A DNA stretch of 43,351 nt from an uncultured Alphaproteobacteria bacterium (GTDB lineage: Bacteria; Pseudomonadota; Alphaproteobacteria; Sneathiellales; Sneathiellaceae), in contig CAJXWA010000010.1 of NCBI GenBank assembly GCA_913062525.1, positions 1 to 43,351 of the forward strand, written 5' to 3'. Both the position numbers and the translations under genes were made by a program. The notes beneath the pieces are model-generated. The model saw only the letters and a list, made by a program, of their open reading frames with translations. It ran no database searches and was not told the DNA's origin. Below, one piece after another: positions 8,589 to 17,420 of this stretch; position 1 is the first letter of the stretch; each line of letters opens with the position of its first letter.

Positions 8589-9542
8589 ATGGATGAAGTC
8601 GATATGGAGCTTGAAAAAGCTTTTCAAAGCAAAATTGATGCTGAGCTTAAAATTGAACCGAAAGACTGGATGCCGGATGCTTACCGGAAAACATTGGTGC
8701 GTCAAATGTCGCAGCATGCCCATTCAGAAGTCGTTGGTATGTTACCCGAAGGTAATTGGCTGACACGGGCCCCATCCTTGAAAAGGAAAGCCATTTTGAT
8801 GGCCAAAATTCAAGATGAAGGTGGCCACGGGCTTTATTTATATAGCGCCGCAGAAACACTGGGTGTCTCTCGCGATGAAATGTATGAGCAACTTCACAGT
8901 GGTAAAGCGAAATATTCATCAATTTTCAATTACCCGACCTTGAACTGGGCCGATATCGGTGCCATTGGATGGCTTGTTGACGGTGCTGCTATCACAAACC
9001 AAATAGCCTTATGTCGATGCTCTTATGGGCCCTATGCCCGGGCCATGGTCAAGGTGTGTAAGGAAGAGAGTTTCCATCAACGCCAAGGCTACGAGATTAT
9101 GATGAATATGTCGAACGGCACGAAAGAACAAAAAGAAATGGCACAGGACGCCATTAATCGGTGGTGGTGGCCAGCGCTGATGATGTTTGGTCCCCATGAC
9201 AAAAATAGTGATCATACTAGCCAATCCATGACATGGAAAATTAAACGGACATCCAATGATGAACTGCGCCAACGTTTTGTCGACGCGACAGTCCCGCAAG
9301 CCGATTATCTGGGCCTTACAGTTCCAGATGACAAACTTGCGTGGAATGAAGAGACCCAAAGTTACGATTGGGGTGAAATCGATTGGGATGAGTTCCGTAA
9401 TGTCGTCGCGGGAAATGGGCTTTGCAATCGTGAGAGATTACAAACCCGCCGCGATGCTCATGATGGGGGCAAATGGGTCCGCGATGCAGCGCTAGCATAC
9501 GCCGAGAAACAAAAGAAACGCATGGCTGATAAAGCCGCTTGA
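8589..9542 (+). CDS. paaA: Phenylacetyl-CoA 1,2-epoxidase, catalytic subunit PaaA
   Basis: Catalytic di-iron subunit of the multicomponent monooxygenase that epoxidises the ring of phenylacetyl-CoA. It has 317 residues when started at the ATG at 8589 ([10 protein letters not shown]), which follows AGGTG; an upstream ATG at 8511 is in frame but lies inside the operator. Iron-binding positions appear as Glu47 ([13 protein letters not shown]), Glu77-His80 ([14 protein letters not shown]) and Glu160-His163 ([12 protein letters not shown]). It is the first gene of a five-gene operon in the standard paaABCDE order. Length is close to the roughly 309 residues of E. coli PaaA. Confidence 0.97.
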   Translation: MDEVDMELEKAFQSKIDAELKIEPKDWMPDAYRKTLVRQMSQHAHSEVVGMLPEGNWLTRAPSLKRKAILMAKIQDEGGHGLYLYSAAETLGVSRDEMYEQLHSGKAKYSSIFNYPTLNWADIGAIGWLVDGAAITNQIALCRCSYGPYARAMVKVCKEESFHQRQGYEIMMNMSNGTKEQKEMAQDAINRWWWPALMMFGPHDKNSDHTSQSMTWKIKRTSNDELRQRFVDATVPQADYLGLTVPDDKLAWNEETQSYDWGEIDWDEFRNVVAGNGLCNRERLQTRRDAHDGGKWVRDAALAYAEKQKKRMADKAA

Positions 9543-9558
9543 AGTGAGGAACTAAAAG

Positions 9559-9858
9559 ATGCCAGAAAATAGTACTGAAAGTGAACTTCCTCTATATGAA
9601 GTGTTCATCCGCAGTAAAAATGGATTGCATCACAAACACGCGGGCAGCCTGCACGCACCGGATGCCGAAATGGCCCTAACGAATGCCAGAGATGTCTATA
9701 CGCGCCGGAGTGAAGGGGTGAGTATCTGGGTTGTTAAAGCAACGGATGTTGTGGCTTCTAGTCCTGAAGATAAAGGGAACTTCTACGAGCCAAATGACGA
9801 TAAATTGTATCGCCATCCAACATTCTACAACATCCCTGACGAAGTCGGACATATGTAA
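9559..9858 (+). CDS. paaB: Phenylacetyl-CoA epoxidase subunit PaaB
   Basis: A 99-residue small structural subunit of the phenylacetyl-CoA epoxidase that helps assemble PaaA-PaaC heterodimers. The family pattern is clear: LYEVFIRSKNGLHHKHAGSL near the N-terminus, then HAPDAEMALTNARDVYTRR and SIWVVKATDV. Its ATG lies 16 nt after paaA and follows GAGGA. E. coli PaaB has about 95 residues, so this is full length. Confidence 0.96.
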   Translation: MPENSTESELPLYEVFIRSKNGLHHKHAGSLHAPDAEMALTNARDVYTRRSEGVSIWVVKATDVVASSPEDKGNFYEPNDDKLYRHPTFYNIPDEVGHM

Positions 9859-9882
9859 GCTGAGAGAGCAGGAATAGAAGTT

Positions 9883-10641
9883 ATGAATGACAATGAAATA
9901 CTCTTTGAGTATCTGCTGCGGCTTGGTGATAATTGCGCGATTTTAGGGCAGCGTTTGGCTGAATGGTGCGGTAAAGCCCCTGTTCTTGAAGAAGAATTAG
10001 CCCTAATGAATGTTGGGCTCGATCTTGTTGGGCAAGCAAGACTGTTACTTGACTATGCAGGTAAAGTTGAAGGTGCTGGGCGGGATGAGGATCAATTGGC
10101 CTTCTTCCGGGACACGCAAGAATGGCGCAATTTTCTGTTGATCGAGCAACCAAATGGAGATTTTGCCAAAACAATGGCGCGCCAAATGATTTTCGATTGC
10201 TTCCAGTATCTCCAATTTGAAGCCCTAACAGCTTCAAAAGATAAAACACTTTCTGAGATCGCAGCCAAATCCTTGAAGGAAATTACCTATCATCGCCGCC
10301 ACAGTAGTAACTGGGTGATAAGACTTGGAGACGGTACCGACGAAAGCCATGCAAAAATGCAGGCCGCCATTGATGAACTTTGGGGATTTATTCCTGAGAT
10401 GTTTGACATGGATGCAGTGGAAGATGCCATGGTCGCCGCAGGTATTGGTACTGACGTCAGCGTTTTGCGCGCCCGTTGGGATGACATGATTAATTCCATT
10501 CTCACCGAAGCTACTTTGCAGCGACCTGAAGATACTTGGTCTGTTCGCGGAAGCCGTGAAGGTAAGCATTCAGAGCATCTAGGGTTTTTACTTGCTGAAA
10601 TGCAGTTTCTTCCACGTGCTTATCCGGACGCCAAATGGTAG
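9883..10641 (+). CDS. paaC: Phenylacetyl-CoA epoxidase subunit PaaC
   Basis: A 252-residue ferritin-like helical subunit that pairs with PaaA and stabilises it; PaaC subunits lack a working di-iron centre. Recognisable elements are YLLRLGDNCAILGQRLAEW, then ALMNVGLDLVGQARLLLDYA, and KEITYHRRHSSNWVIRLGDG. It starts 24 nt after paaB and its stop overlaps the paaD start in ATGGTAG, implying coupled translation and fixed subunit ratios. Confidence 0.96.
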   Translation: MNDNEILFEYLLRLGDNCAILGQRLAEWCGKAPVLEEELALMNVGLDLVGQARLLLDYAGKVEGAGRDEDQLAFFRDTQEWRNFLLIEQPNGDFAKTMARQMIFDCFQYLQFEALTASKDKTLSEIAAKSLKEITYHRRHSSNWVIRLGDGTDESHAKMQAAIDELWGFIPEMFDMDAVEDAMVAAGIGTDVSVLRARWDDMINSILTEATLQRPEDTWSVRGSREGKHSEHLGFLLAEMQFLPRAYPDAKW

Positions 10642-11147
10642 ATACCGCCACGATTCCGAGAGACCCGGTATATGATGATAAAAGCATCCGAAAAGTGCTG
10701 GAAATGGTTAAAGATCCAGAGATACCGGTGCTGACAATCGAGGATATGGGGATTGTTCGGAACATTGAGTTTGAAAAAGAAAGCGTTCAAATTTCAATAA
10801 TGCCGACATATTCGGGATGTCCCGCGATGGATGTCATCGCGGAAGATGTAAAGTCTATGCTTGTTCTTCATGGATATAAAAATATAGAAGTAAAAACAGT
10901 ATTGTCTCCTGCCTGGTCTAGCGATTTCATTTCTGAAAATGGTAGAAAATGTTTGGAAGAGTATGGCATTGCGCCTCCGGTATCTGCCGGAAGCAAGGCA
11001 GCAATGATCGGCATAGACGCGGTCGCTTGCCCGCAATGTAAATCAATAAAAACCAAAGTCGTGAGTGAATTCGGCTCAACAGCTTGTAAGGCTTTATACA
11101 AGTGTGAAGATTGCTTGGAACCGTTCGACTATTTCAAATGTGTTTAG
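10635..11147 (+). CDS. paaD: Phenylacetyl-CoA epoxidase maturation protein PaaD
   Basis: A 170-residue protein needed for an active epoxidase, thought to act in iron-sulfur or metal-centre maturation. The N-terminal MIP18/DUF59 domain is at about residues 15-100 (VKDPEIPVLTIEDMGIV, with Cys62 in YSGCPAMD). A C-terminal zinc-ribbon-like part carries CPQC and CEDC pairs and a final Cys next to the last residue. It overlaps paaC by 7 nt and precedes paaE by 10 nt, as expected for the operon. Confidence 0.95.
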   Translation: MVDTATIPRDPVYDDKSIRKVLEMVKDPEIPVLTIEDMGIVRNIEFEKESVQISIMPTYSGCPAMDVIAEDVKSMLVLHGYKNIEVKTVLSPAWSSDFISENGRKCLEEYGIAPPVSAGSKAAMIGIDAVACPQCKSIKTKVVSEFGSTACKALYKCEDCLEPFDYFKCV

Positions 11148-11157
11148 GATACCTTAG

Positions 11158-12237
11158 ATGACCATTTTCCATTCCCTGAAGATTGCAGAAGTAATTCGTG
11201 AAACTGACGATGCTATTTCCGTTGAGTTCGAAATTCCTGCGAACCTGAAAAATGACTACTTGTTTATCCAAGGGCAGCACTTGACCCTTAAAACAGATGT
11301 GGGCGGAGAAGAATTACGAAGATCTTATTCCATATGTAGTGCCGTTGGGGATGACACTCTTCGTGTTGCTATTAAACAAATAGATGGTGGTAAATTTTCG
11401 ACCTTTGCCAACGAAAATCTGAAAGCTGGTATATCTGTTGACGTAATGATCCCGCAGGGAAGGTTTTTTACACCGTTATCTGCAAACAATAAAAAAAGTT
11501 ATCTTGCTGTTGCCGCAGGAAGCGGGATAACGCCGATATATTCAATTATCAAAACAATTTTGCAAACAGAACCAAACAGTAAAGTTGCACTTCTTTATGG
11601 CAATCGTAGAACCTCCAGCGTGTTGTTTTTAGAGCAATTGGAAGATCTGAAGAACACTTATGGAGAGCGACTTAATCTGCTTCATATCTTGAGCCGTGAG
11701 TCTCAAGATAGTGAGATTTTTAATGGACGTATAGATAAACAAAAATGTTTAGACCTTTTTGAAGGTCCCTTGGCCAATTCTCAATTCGACGATGCGTTTC
11801 TGTGCGGCCCTGAGCAAATGATCATGGATGCGAAGGAAGTTCTGCAGAAGAAGGGTGTTTTGAAAGAAAATATTCATTTCGAACTGTTCATTACTGACGC
11901 CTCGATCGCTGCTTCGAAAGCATTAGAAAATTCTTCTGCTTCTATTTCTTCTGGCCCTAAACATACAGTAAAGGTGGTCATCGATGGACGGACAAGTGAA
12001 GTGATTATCCCAGAAGAAGGGGTTTCAATACTTGATGCAGCACTTGAAACAGATATTGATCTCCCATTTGCCTGTAAAGGCGGTGTATGCAGTACTTGCC
12101 GTGCAAAAGTTGTTCAAGGAAAAGTTCGTATGGACTTAAATTATGCTTTGGAAGATGACGAAGTGGCAGAAGGGTTTGTTCTGACCTGCCAATCTCACCC
12201 GTTGACAGATGATGTGATTGTTGATTTTGACGCTTAA
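11158..12237 (+). CDS. paaE: Phenylacetyl-CoA epoxidase reductase PaaE
   Basis: Electron-transfer subunit (359 residues) that passes electrons from NADPH to PaaA through FAD and a plant-type 2Fe-2S cluster. The FAD motif RRSYSIC is at residues 54-60, the nucleotide-binding GSGITPIYSI at 121-130, and LCGPEQM marks the pyridine-nucleotide end. The C-terminal ferredoxin domain has Cys306, Cys311, Cys314 and Cys344 (CKGGVCSTC ... LTCQSHP). It ends the paa unit in this window. The ring-opening and beta-oxidation genes paaZ, paaG, paaH and paaJ and the ligase paaK do not follow, so they must be elsewhere. Confidence 0.96.
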   Translation: MTIFHSLKIAEVIRETDDAISVEFEIPANLKNDYLFIQGQHLTLKTDVGGEELRRSYSICSAVGDDTLRVAIKQIDGGKFSTFANENLKAGISVDVMIPQGRFFTPLSANNKKSYLAVAAGSGITPIYSIIKTILQTEPNSKVALLYGNRRTSSVLFLEQLEDLKNTYGERLNLLHILSRESQDSEIFNGRIDKQKCLDLFEGPLANSQFDDAFLCGPEQMIMDAKEVLQKKGVLKENIHFELFITDASIAASKALENSSASISSGPKHTVKVVIDGRTSEVIIPEEGVSILDAALETDIDLPFACKGGVCSTCRAKVVQGKVRMDLNYALEDDEVAEGFVLTCQSHPLTDDVIVDFDA

Positions 12238-12334
12238 ATTAAAAGTTTAGGATATATTCATTTCCCTCAGGCAAAAAGGCAATATGATGTGCCTACTCAG
12301 CGATGACGCAGGGTAGATATTGGGGGGACCAACA

Positions 12335-14005
12335 TTGTCTGGTAAAAATAGAAATACAGCCGTTTACTACGAGCTTGACGGATATACAACAACACAGAAA
12401 AGGCTACTTGGGCGTCAAGTCGCAGGGGAGAGTTTTCTCCGTGGTTTTGTGAAATCTGCAGACTTGGATGACTTCTATTGCTTCACAGATTATCCCGACA
12501 AATTTGAAGCCTTCACCAATCAAGTCAATGACTATAGAGAAAAACCCCTAAAGACTTCATGGGTTAGCCCGCTTACTTTGAATAAAATGGATGATGTCGG
12601 GTGTCTCTTCTATTCTGGCCCTGGGCTTGAGTCTCTTGGATGGCAGCGGAGACACGTGGGTGCTGCAGCCTACAGTCTTTGCGGAATGACCCATACAACC
12701 TGTTCTCAAGAAGCCATGCAAGCATTTGGTGGGCTTATAACAGGGCCGATTGAAGAGTGGGATGCTGTGATTTGTACATCCAACTCAGTCAAGAAAACCA
12801 TGGAATATGCGCTGGATAACTGGGCGGAGTATTTGGGATCTAGAACTGGATCGAAACCAAAGATACGAGTGCAGTTGCCGCTGCTTCCCCTCGGTATTAA
12901 TTGCGACGAGTTTGAAAGGCCCGATAGCGCTGATGCTTATGTGAAGTCTTTTAAAGAAGAACACAAAATTGGAAAAGATGACGTTGTTGTTTTATTTGTA
13001 GGTCGATTAGCGTCTCACGCAAAAGCTCATCCGCTTCCCATGTACCAGGCTTTAGAGAAAGCGGCGCAGAAAACGAGTCGGAAAATACATTTGGTGCAAT
13101 CGGGGTGGTTCGCAGCTGATGCCATTGAGTCCCAATTTAAAGATGGTGCACGGAAATACTGCCCTTCAGTGAACGCCATCTTCATTGATGGGCGAGTGCC
13201 TGATACCCGAAAGCATATATGGCACGTGGGCGACATCTTCACGACGCTTGCTGATAATATTCAAGAAACTTTCGGAATTACTCCGTTGGAGGCAATGGCG
13301 GCAGGTATGCCGGTTGTCGCGACAGATTGGGATGGATACCGCGAAACCATTCGGGATGGAGTGGATGGTTTCCTTGTTCGAACCACTATGCCAGAACCCG
13401 GAACCGGACGCCCTTTGGCATATCGCTACCAAGTGGGTTATGACAGTTATGACCGTTATATCGGTCAGGTTAGTTTATTCACAAATGTAGACACGGAGCA
13501 TTGTGCAGAGGCATATTTGAAATTAATCGATAATCCAGATCTTCGCCGGAAAATGGGTGACGCTGGCAAAAAGTTAGTAATGGAAAAATATGACTGGGGA
13601 GTGTTAATCCCGCAATATCAAGACCTTTGGGCTGATCTCGCAGATCGCCGGGGAGCTGCTAAGCAAGAAAAAATTACAATTCCTGTGCCGCTAGTCGATG
13701 ATCCTTTTGCGTCATTTGCGCATTATCCAACGCAGCTTATGCTACCTTCGACTCGTTTAAGCCTAGCGGAGGGGGAGCGTAAGAGCGTTAACTTCTATCT
13801 TAAAGATCCTTTAGGCGGTGGTGTTGCTCATTTAATGCCAACGGAAGAAGTTCTGGAGAATATGCTCAGTACTATTGAGGCTGAAGGTGTGTGTAGTATT
13901 CTCGAGATTGCCCAAAAATTCCAGCTAAGGCCGGATAGAATGATCCTGTTTGCGGGATGGCTCGCCAAAATGGATTTGGTGAAAGTGCTTGCAGAAGAAA
14001 TTTGA
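12335..14005 (+). CDS. GT-B glycosyltransferase (family 4-like) with extra C-terminal helical domain
   Basis: A retaining GT-B glycosyltransferase of 556 residues. The C-terminal nucleotide-sugar domain has VVLFVGRLASHAKAHPLP at about 218-235 and the EX7E motif at Glu311-Glu319 (ETFGITPLEAMAAGMPVVAT). The N-terminal half has an uncommon CGMTHTTCSQEAM region. Residues of about 480-556 (PTEEVLENMLSTIEAEGVCS, then ILEIAQKFQLRPDRMILFAG) look like an added winged-helix-type bundle. No ATG fits: TTG at 12335, 7 nt after GGGGGG, is preferred to TTG at 12320. Its target is probably a surface glycan, inferred from the neighbouring second glycosyltransferase. Confidence 0.8.
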   Translation: MSGKNRNTAVYYELDGYTTTQKRLLGRQVAGESFLRGFVKSADLDDFYCFTDYPDKFEAFTNQVNDYREKPLKTSWVSPLTLNKMDDVGCLFYSGPGLESLGWQRRHVGAAAYSLCGMTHTTCSQEAMQAFGGLITGPIEEWDAVICTSNSVKKTMEYALDNWAEYLGSRTGSKPKIRVQLPLLPLGINCDEFERPDSADAYVKSFKEEHKIGKDDVVVLFVGRLASHAKAHPLPMYQALEKAAQKTSRKIHLVQSGWFAADAIESQFKDGARKYCPSVNAIFIDGRVPDTRKHIWHVGDIFTTLADNIQETFGITPLEAMAAGMPVVATDWDGYRETIRDGVDGFLVRTTMPEPGTGRPLAYRYQVGYDSYDRYIGQVSLFTNVDTEHCAEAYLKLIDNPDLRRKMGDAGKKLVMEKYDWGVLIPQYQDLWADLADRRGAAKQEKITIPVPLVDDPFASFAHYPTQLMLPSTRLSLAEGERKSVNFYLKDPLGGGVAHLMPTEEVLENMLSTIEAEGVCSILEIAQKFQLRPDRMILFAGWLAKMDLVKVLAEEI

Positions 14006-14012
14006 TAAATAC

Positions 14013-14042
14013 CGGTGTGAGCCTGATAAAAGGCTCACACCG
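14013..14042. terminator. Bidirectional hairpin between convergent glycosyltransferase genes
   Basis: CGGTGTGAGCC (14013-14023) pairs perfectly with GGCTCACACCG (14032-14042) around an 8-nt loop. It fills the 42-nt gap between two convergent genes. There is no strong T-run on either side, so termination may be only partly intrinsic. Confidence 0.75.
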
Positions 14043-14047
14043 AATAA

Positions 14048-15277
14048 TTAGGTATTCTTTGCAGCAGATTGACGGCGCTCAGCTAAGGAAAGATCCCGGT
14101 CCTTAAAGCGAAGCTGGGCAAGCCGGTTCACGTTCGTTAGACCATCCAGAAGACCTGGTATAACGATGTCAGAAGGTTTGTTTTGCTGGCAGAGCTGTTT
14201 TAACGCAATGCCCATGGTAGCAGGTGCACGGACATCATCATCGATTAACACGCTAATCAGGCCTAGTTCAGCAGCTCTGGTTGCCCGGATATATTGCTCC
14301 AAACGAGGGACTGTTCGCGGGATAATCAATGTTCGTTTATTCATTGATAGAATTTCACAGAAAGTGTTGTAGCCACCCATGGCAACTACCGCAGATGCTT
14401 TATCCATCAAGTTTTCAATGTTACTGTCAAAGGTAACGGATTTCACCTGAGGAAGCTTGCTAATCCGTTCGCGAAAGCTCGTGCGCAAATCAGGTGGCAT
14501 GAAGGGACCGAGTACCAATAAGGCATTCAATGGGAGATCAGTTTCGGTTTCATACGCGCTAAGCACCCAGTCAATCAAAACATCGCCGTCACCGCCGCCG
14601 CCAACTGTCACAAGTACATATGGCTCATCAATTTCTTCCAGTATAGCAGGGTCTGTGGCGGGCTGGACTTTCCGGGGCAGGTAGCCAGTATATGAAACTT
14701 TACGTTTTACATCAGCCGGTAAATCAACACCTTCTAAAGGGTCGTAAAGCTGCTCGACACCGAAAATCCAAATGTCATCGTAGTAATTTTGCAGTGCCGT
14801 AAGGACATTTTTACGCTTCCATTCGGGTACAAGAAGGGAAGGGTCATCGAGGACATCACGAAGGCCAAGCACAAGTTGCGTGCCATTTGCTTTGAGAACT
14901 TCAAGTGTCTCAGCAACTTCACCTTTGAGGCCAAAGGGCTCTTTATCCACGATGAAGATATCAGGATCGAAGGTTTCTGCCGTGTGACGAATGATTGATG
15001 CTCTCATAGCCAGTGTTTGTTCTGTATCGATGTGCAGGCTGAGCGACGTATACTCGCCATTCCGCAGTTTGATGATGCCCGGGATACGAACGAAATCAAC
15101 CCGAGCCTTGAAATCAAAACTGCCAATGATCGGAGAGCCTGAAAGAATAAGAACGGACAAATTTTGGTTTTGTTCAACGAGCGCGTGAGCAAGTGTCCGA
15201 CAACGTCTTAAATGGCCGAGGCCAAAAGAGTCATGACTATAAATTAAAATACGTCTTGCGCTGCCGTCTAAGGACAT
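14048..15277 (-). CDS. GT-B glycosyltransferase, family 28/MurG-like
   Basis: A 409-residue protein with the two-domain shape of MurG-like glycosyltransferases. It begins with ILIYSHDSFGLGHLRRCRTL at about residues 10-29, the glycine-rich GHxxR acceptor loop of this group. In the second half it has VLVTVGGGGDGD and AVVAMGGYNTFCEILSMNKR followed by IIPRTVPRLEQ, the nucleotide-sugar-binding pattern of MurG-type enzymes. No signal peptide is seen, so it is cytoplasmic or membrane-associated. It converges on the GT4-like gene, and the two may modify the same surface polymer. Donor and acceptor are unknown. Confidence 0.8.
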   Translation of the reverse strand: MSLDGSARRILIYSHDSFGLGHLRRCRTLAHALVEQNQNLSVLILSGSPIIGSFDFKARVDFVRIPGIIKLRNGEYTSLSLHIDTEQTLAMRASIIRHTAETFDPDIFIVDKEPFGLKGEVAETLEVLKANGTQLVLGLRDVLDDPSLLVPEWKRKNVLTALQNYYDDIWIFGVEQLYDPLEGVDLPADVKRKVSYTGYLPRKVQPATDPAILEEIDEPYVLVTVGGGGDGDVLIDWVLSAYETETDLPLNALLVLGPFMPPDLRTSFRERISKLPQVKSVTFDSNIENLMDKASAVVAMGGYNTFCEILSMNKRTLIIPRTVPRLEQYIRATRAAELGLISVLIDDDVRAPATMGIALKQLCQQNKPSDIVIPGLLDGLTNVNRLAQLRFKDRDLSLAERRQSAAKNT

Positions 15278-15826
15278 TTAGCCACCCTTGAAAACCAATT
15301 TAGTCCACGTTTATATTTTACTCACTTCGGTATACCGTCCTGTGCGCAAGAATGCACTTACAAAAACAGATTTATCGAAATCTGATTGATAGAGATTCTT
15401 CCTCGAAGCTCTAAATTTCGAAAATAAACTCAAATAAAGTACTATAATAAGCATTTTATTAGAAATAATTTAAATTAGTAATTATTTGTATTTGTTTTTT
15501 GTGTATTGTTGGCTCACAAATTAAAATTATACATAAAAACAACTCCTTAGTGGTTAAATCAATTTGATCTAAAAAAGAAAAATAAAAATAAGTTAAATTT
15601 TTATTAAGAAAAGATAATGACATAAAACATAAAGTATTATTATGGTTTTATAGCTTTTCACATTCAAATTTATAACAGAGAAGCAATTAGAAATCAGATT
15701 GGCTTAAAGGTAACTGGAACAGTTATTATGGTTATAATTTGAGTTATCTAAGTCAATTAGTCTCGTTGTTCTTGGAATGAAAGAAGGCAGAAATATGAAA
15801 ACAATAACCACTTATGGGAGCATTAT
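15278..15826. other. AT-rich non-coding region upstream of the tad operon
   Basis: A 549-nt gap with no convincing gene, containing long A/T runs from about 15420 to 15680. Near the minus-strand glycosyltransferase start is a 7-bp inverted repeat, CAGATTT (15367-15373) and AAATCTG (15378-15384). Near the other end is a perfect TATAAT (15733-15738), 89 nt before flp, without a convincing -35. I see no sigma-54 box and no RNA gene. It probably holds the promoters of both divergent units. Confidence 0.6.
15733..15738 (+). promoter_or_regulatory. Candidate -10 box for the tad operon
   Basis: TATAAT matches the sigma-70 -10 consensus exactly and sits 89 nt before the flp start. The -35 region at the expected distance (about 15710) is poor, so an activator would be expected if this is used. 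In such AT-rich DNA a chance match is quite possible. Confidence 0.3.
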
Positions 15827-16018
15827 ATGATTGATTTTATTGATAAATTTTCTGCGGATGAGAGTGGGGTAACTTCGGTGGAGTATGCCCTTCTTGCTGC
15901 AGCAGCTTCAGCTACGGTCTTAATCGCGGGGGGAGCCTTCTACGCTAAAGTTAGTGCTGCATTGCAGGCAATTGCACTAGAGCCAGTCGCAGATACGGGC
16001 AACGGAAGCGGATTTTAA
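15827..16018 (+). CDS. flp: Flp-type major pilin
   Basis: A 63-residue Flp/Fap prepilin, the subunit polymerised into the Tad pilus. It has a 14-residue charged leader ending in Gly14, then VTSVEYALLAAAASATVLIA. Glu five residues after the cut site and the hydrophobic run are the type IVb Flp signature recognised by the prepilin peptidase CpaA. GGGAG precedes the ATG by 6 nt. It is the first gene of the tad operon; cpaA follows 31 nt on. The tail is short and ends in GNGSGF. Confidence 0.95.
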   Translation: MIDFIDKFSADESGVTSVEYALLAAAASATVLIAGGAFYAKVSAALQAIALEPVADTGNGSGF

Positions 16019-16049
16019 GAACTTAGATTTATAACGGAGGGAGAGTGAA

Positions 16050-16568
16050 ATGTTGGTTGAAACTGCTTTAAAGAGTATCACTCTCTTTCTTCCGCTGCTG
16101 GCGATCGCTTTGATGTTGTGCGCGGCTTTCACTGATTGGACGGTACGGCGAATTTCAAACAAAATATCGCTGTGTTTAGTGGTGCTATTTGGGGCATTTA
16201 CCCTAATACCGGGATGCGTCGATGATGTTATGCCGCATATGTTGGTTTCAGTGGGGATGCTACTGGTATTATTGCCGGTTTATGCCATGGGAAAAATGGG
16301 CGGCGGAGATGTGAAACTTTTGGTTGCCTCTGGACTTTGGATGGGAAGCGATCAAATCACGGAATTTATCCTATACGTGAGTTTCGCAGGTGCCGTTTTA
16401 GCGTTAATTTTGATCTCAGAAAACTTGCGAAATATATGGGAATGGGGCGCTTCGAAGGTGGGGCTTCAGTCCGTGGGTGGGGCCGCATCCAAAGCCATTG
16501 GAATTCCCTACGGAGTCGCAATTTCATTTGGTGGCATAGTTCTCATTTCCAAATCCTATGTGCTTTGA
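16050..16568 (+). CDS. cpaA: Tad prepilin peptidase CpaA/TadV
   Basis: A 172-residue inner-membrane aspartic protease of the A24 family that removes the leader of Flp and pseudopilins. The two catalytic aspartates are Asp29 (FTDWTVRRISNKIS) and Asp87 in the GxGD motif (MGGGDVKLL). Several hydrophobic spans are visible, and the N-methylation domain of larger PilD enzymes is absent, as is normal for TadV. A purine-rich GGAGGGAGAG precedes the ATG. Confidence 0.95.
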   Translation: MLVETALKSITLFLPLLAIALMLCAAFTDWTVRRISNKISLCLVVLFGAFTLIPGCVDDVMPHMLVSVGMLLVLLPVYAMGKMGGGDVKLLVASGLWMGSDQITEFILYVSFAGAVLALILISENLRNIWEWGASKVGLQSVGGAASKAIGIPYGVAISFGGIVLISKSYVL

Positions 16569-16577
16569 GGTAAATAA

Positions 16578-17420
16578 ATGCGCTCTCTCATAATGTTTTT
16601 CTGTTGCCTCTGTTTTTTTGGAGTGGCCGTCTATCTGGCAGTTCAGGTTTTCGTAAAACCTGAAGCTATTTCTGTTAAAGCACACGTTGAAGCGGCTCCT
16701 CGTGTCCATCTTCCTAGCCTTAGAAAGGCTACTTCAAAAGGTGAAATTGTGCAGATGAGCGATGTCGTTTGGATCCCATATTCAGGAAATGATGATTTGG
16801 CGGGTCTTGTAAATCAATCCACCCTTTTGAAGGCAAAAGCGGACTATTTTTCCGTAAACCGATCTGTTGAAGCTGGTGTAATTCTCAAGCGAGAGGATTT
16901 TCTTTGGCCCACAGATAAACGGTTTTTAGAAAATATACTAAAGCCGGAGTTTCGAGCAGTAGAGGTTAGTTTTTTAGAGGGTTTGCTTGAAAAGAAGATC
17001 CTTACAAGTGGTAGTTTCGTTGATTTGTTATGGTCTAATAAAAAAATGAATGACTCTTTTATTGTCGCCCAAAACATCCGAGTGTTGGCGGTCCAGCCAG
17101 ACGGAGGTGGAAATTCCATAGTGCTGTTGGAAGTCAGCACAGCCCAATCAGAGATCATATCGGTTTCCCGTTCGCTTGGATCTGTATCCCTTCTACTTCG
17201 TTCAAAAAATCGGATTAAAAAAGATAAAAATCTGAAAAATGTGCTCCAAAGACTTCGCCTTATGGGGGCCGGAACCGGGGTGTTGCCTCTCCAAGGCGAG
17301 GACAAAATTTTGATTATCCAACGGGGAGAAAAGATCACAGTAATGAATAGGACGAGTGGTCGTCTGCCACAAATCAAAACATCTCTGTTTACCGGGGTTA
17401 CTGAAAGAGGAGTGAATTAA
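16578..17420 (+). CDS. cpaB: Tad pilus assembly protein CpaB/RcpC
   Basis: A 280-residue periplasmic protein with one N-terminal membrane anchor (residues 3-24) and an SAF-like domain (about 45-115: SKGEIVQMSDVVWIPY, then RSVEAGVILKREDFLW). It belongs to the CpaB/RcpC group, which works with the secretin and may bind peptidoglycan or gate the channel. Its stop overlaps the cpaC start by one base (TAATG), showing translational coupling. Sequence is divergent, so identity rests partly on position. Confidence 0.88.
   Translation: MRSLIMFFCCLCFFGVAVYLAVQVFVKPEAISVKAHVEAAPRVHLPSLRKATSKGEIVQMSDVVWIPYSGNDDLAGLVNQSTLLKAKADYFSVNRSVEAGVILKREDFLWPTDKRFLENILKPEFRAVEVSFLEGLLEKKILTSGSFVDLLWSNKKMNDSFIVAQNIRVLAVQPDGGGNSIVLLEVSTAQSEIISVSRSLGSVSLLLRSKNRIKKDKNLKNVLQRLRLMGAGTGVLPLQGEDKILIIQRGEKITVMNRTSGRLPQIKTSLFTGVTERGVN

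Noticed and set aside
12269-12294. AGGCA/TGCCT pairs as a terminator after paaE
   Set aside because: Stems are only 5 bp and no T-run follows; too weak to call.
15420-15680. Possible CRISPR or tandem repeat array in the AT-rich block
   Set aside because: There are A/T runs but no regularly spaced repeat unit.
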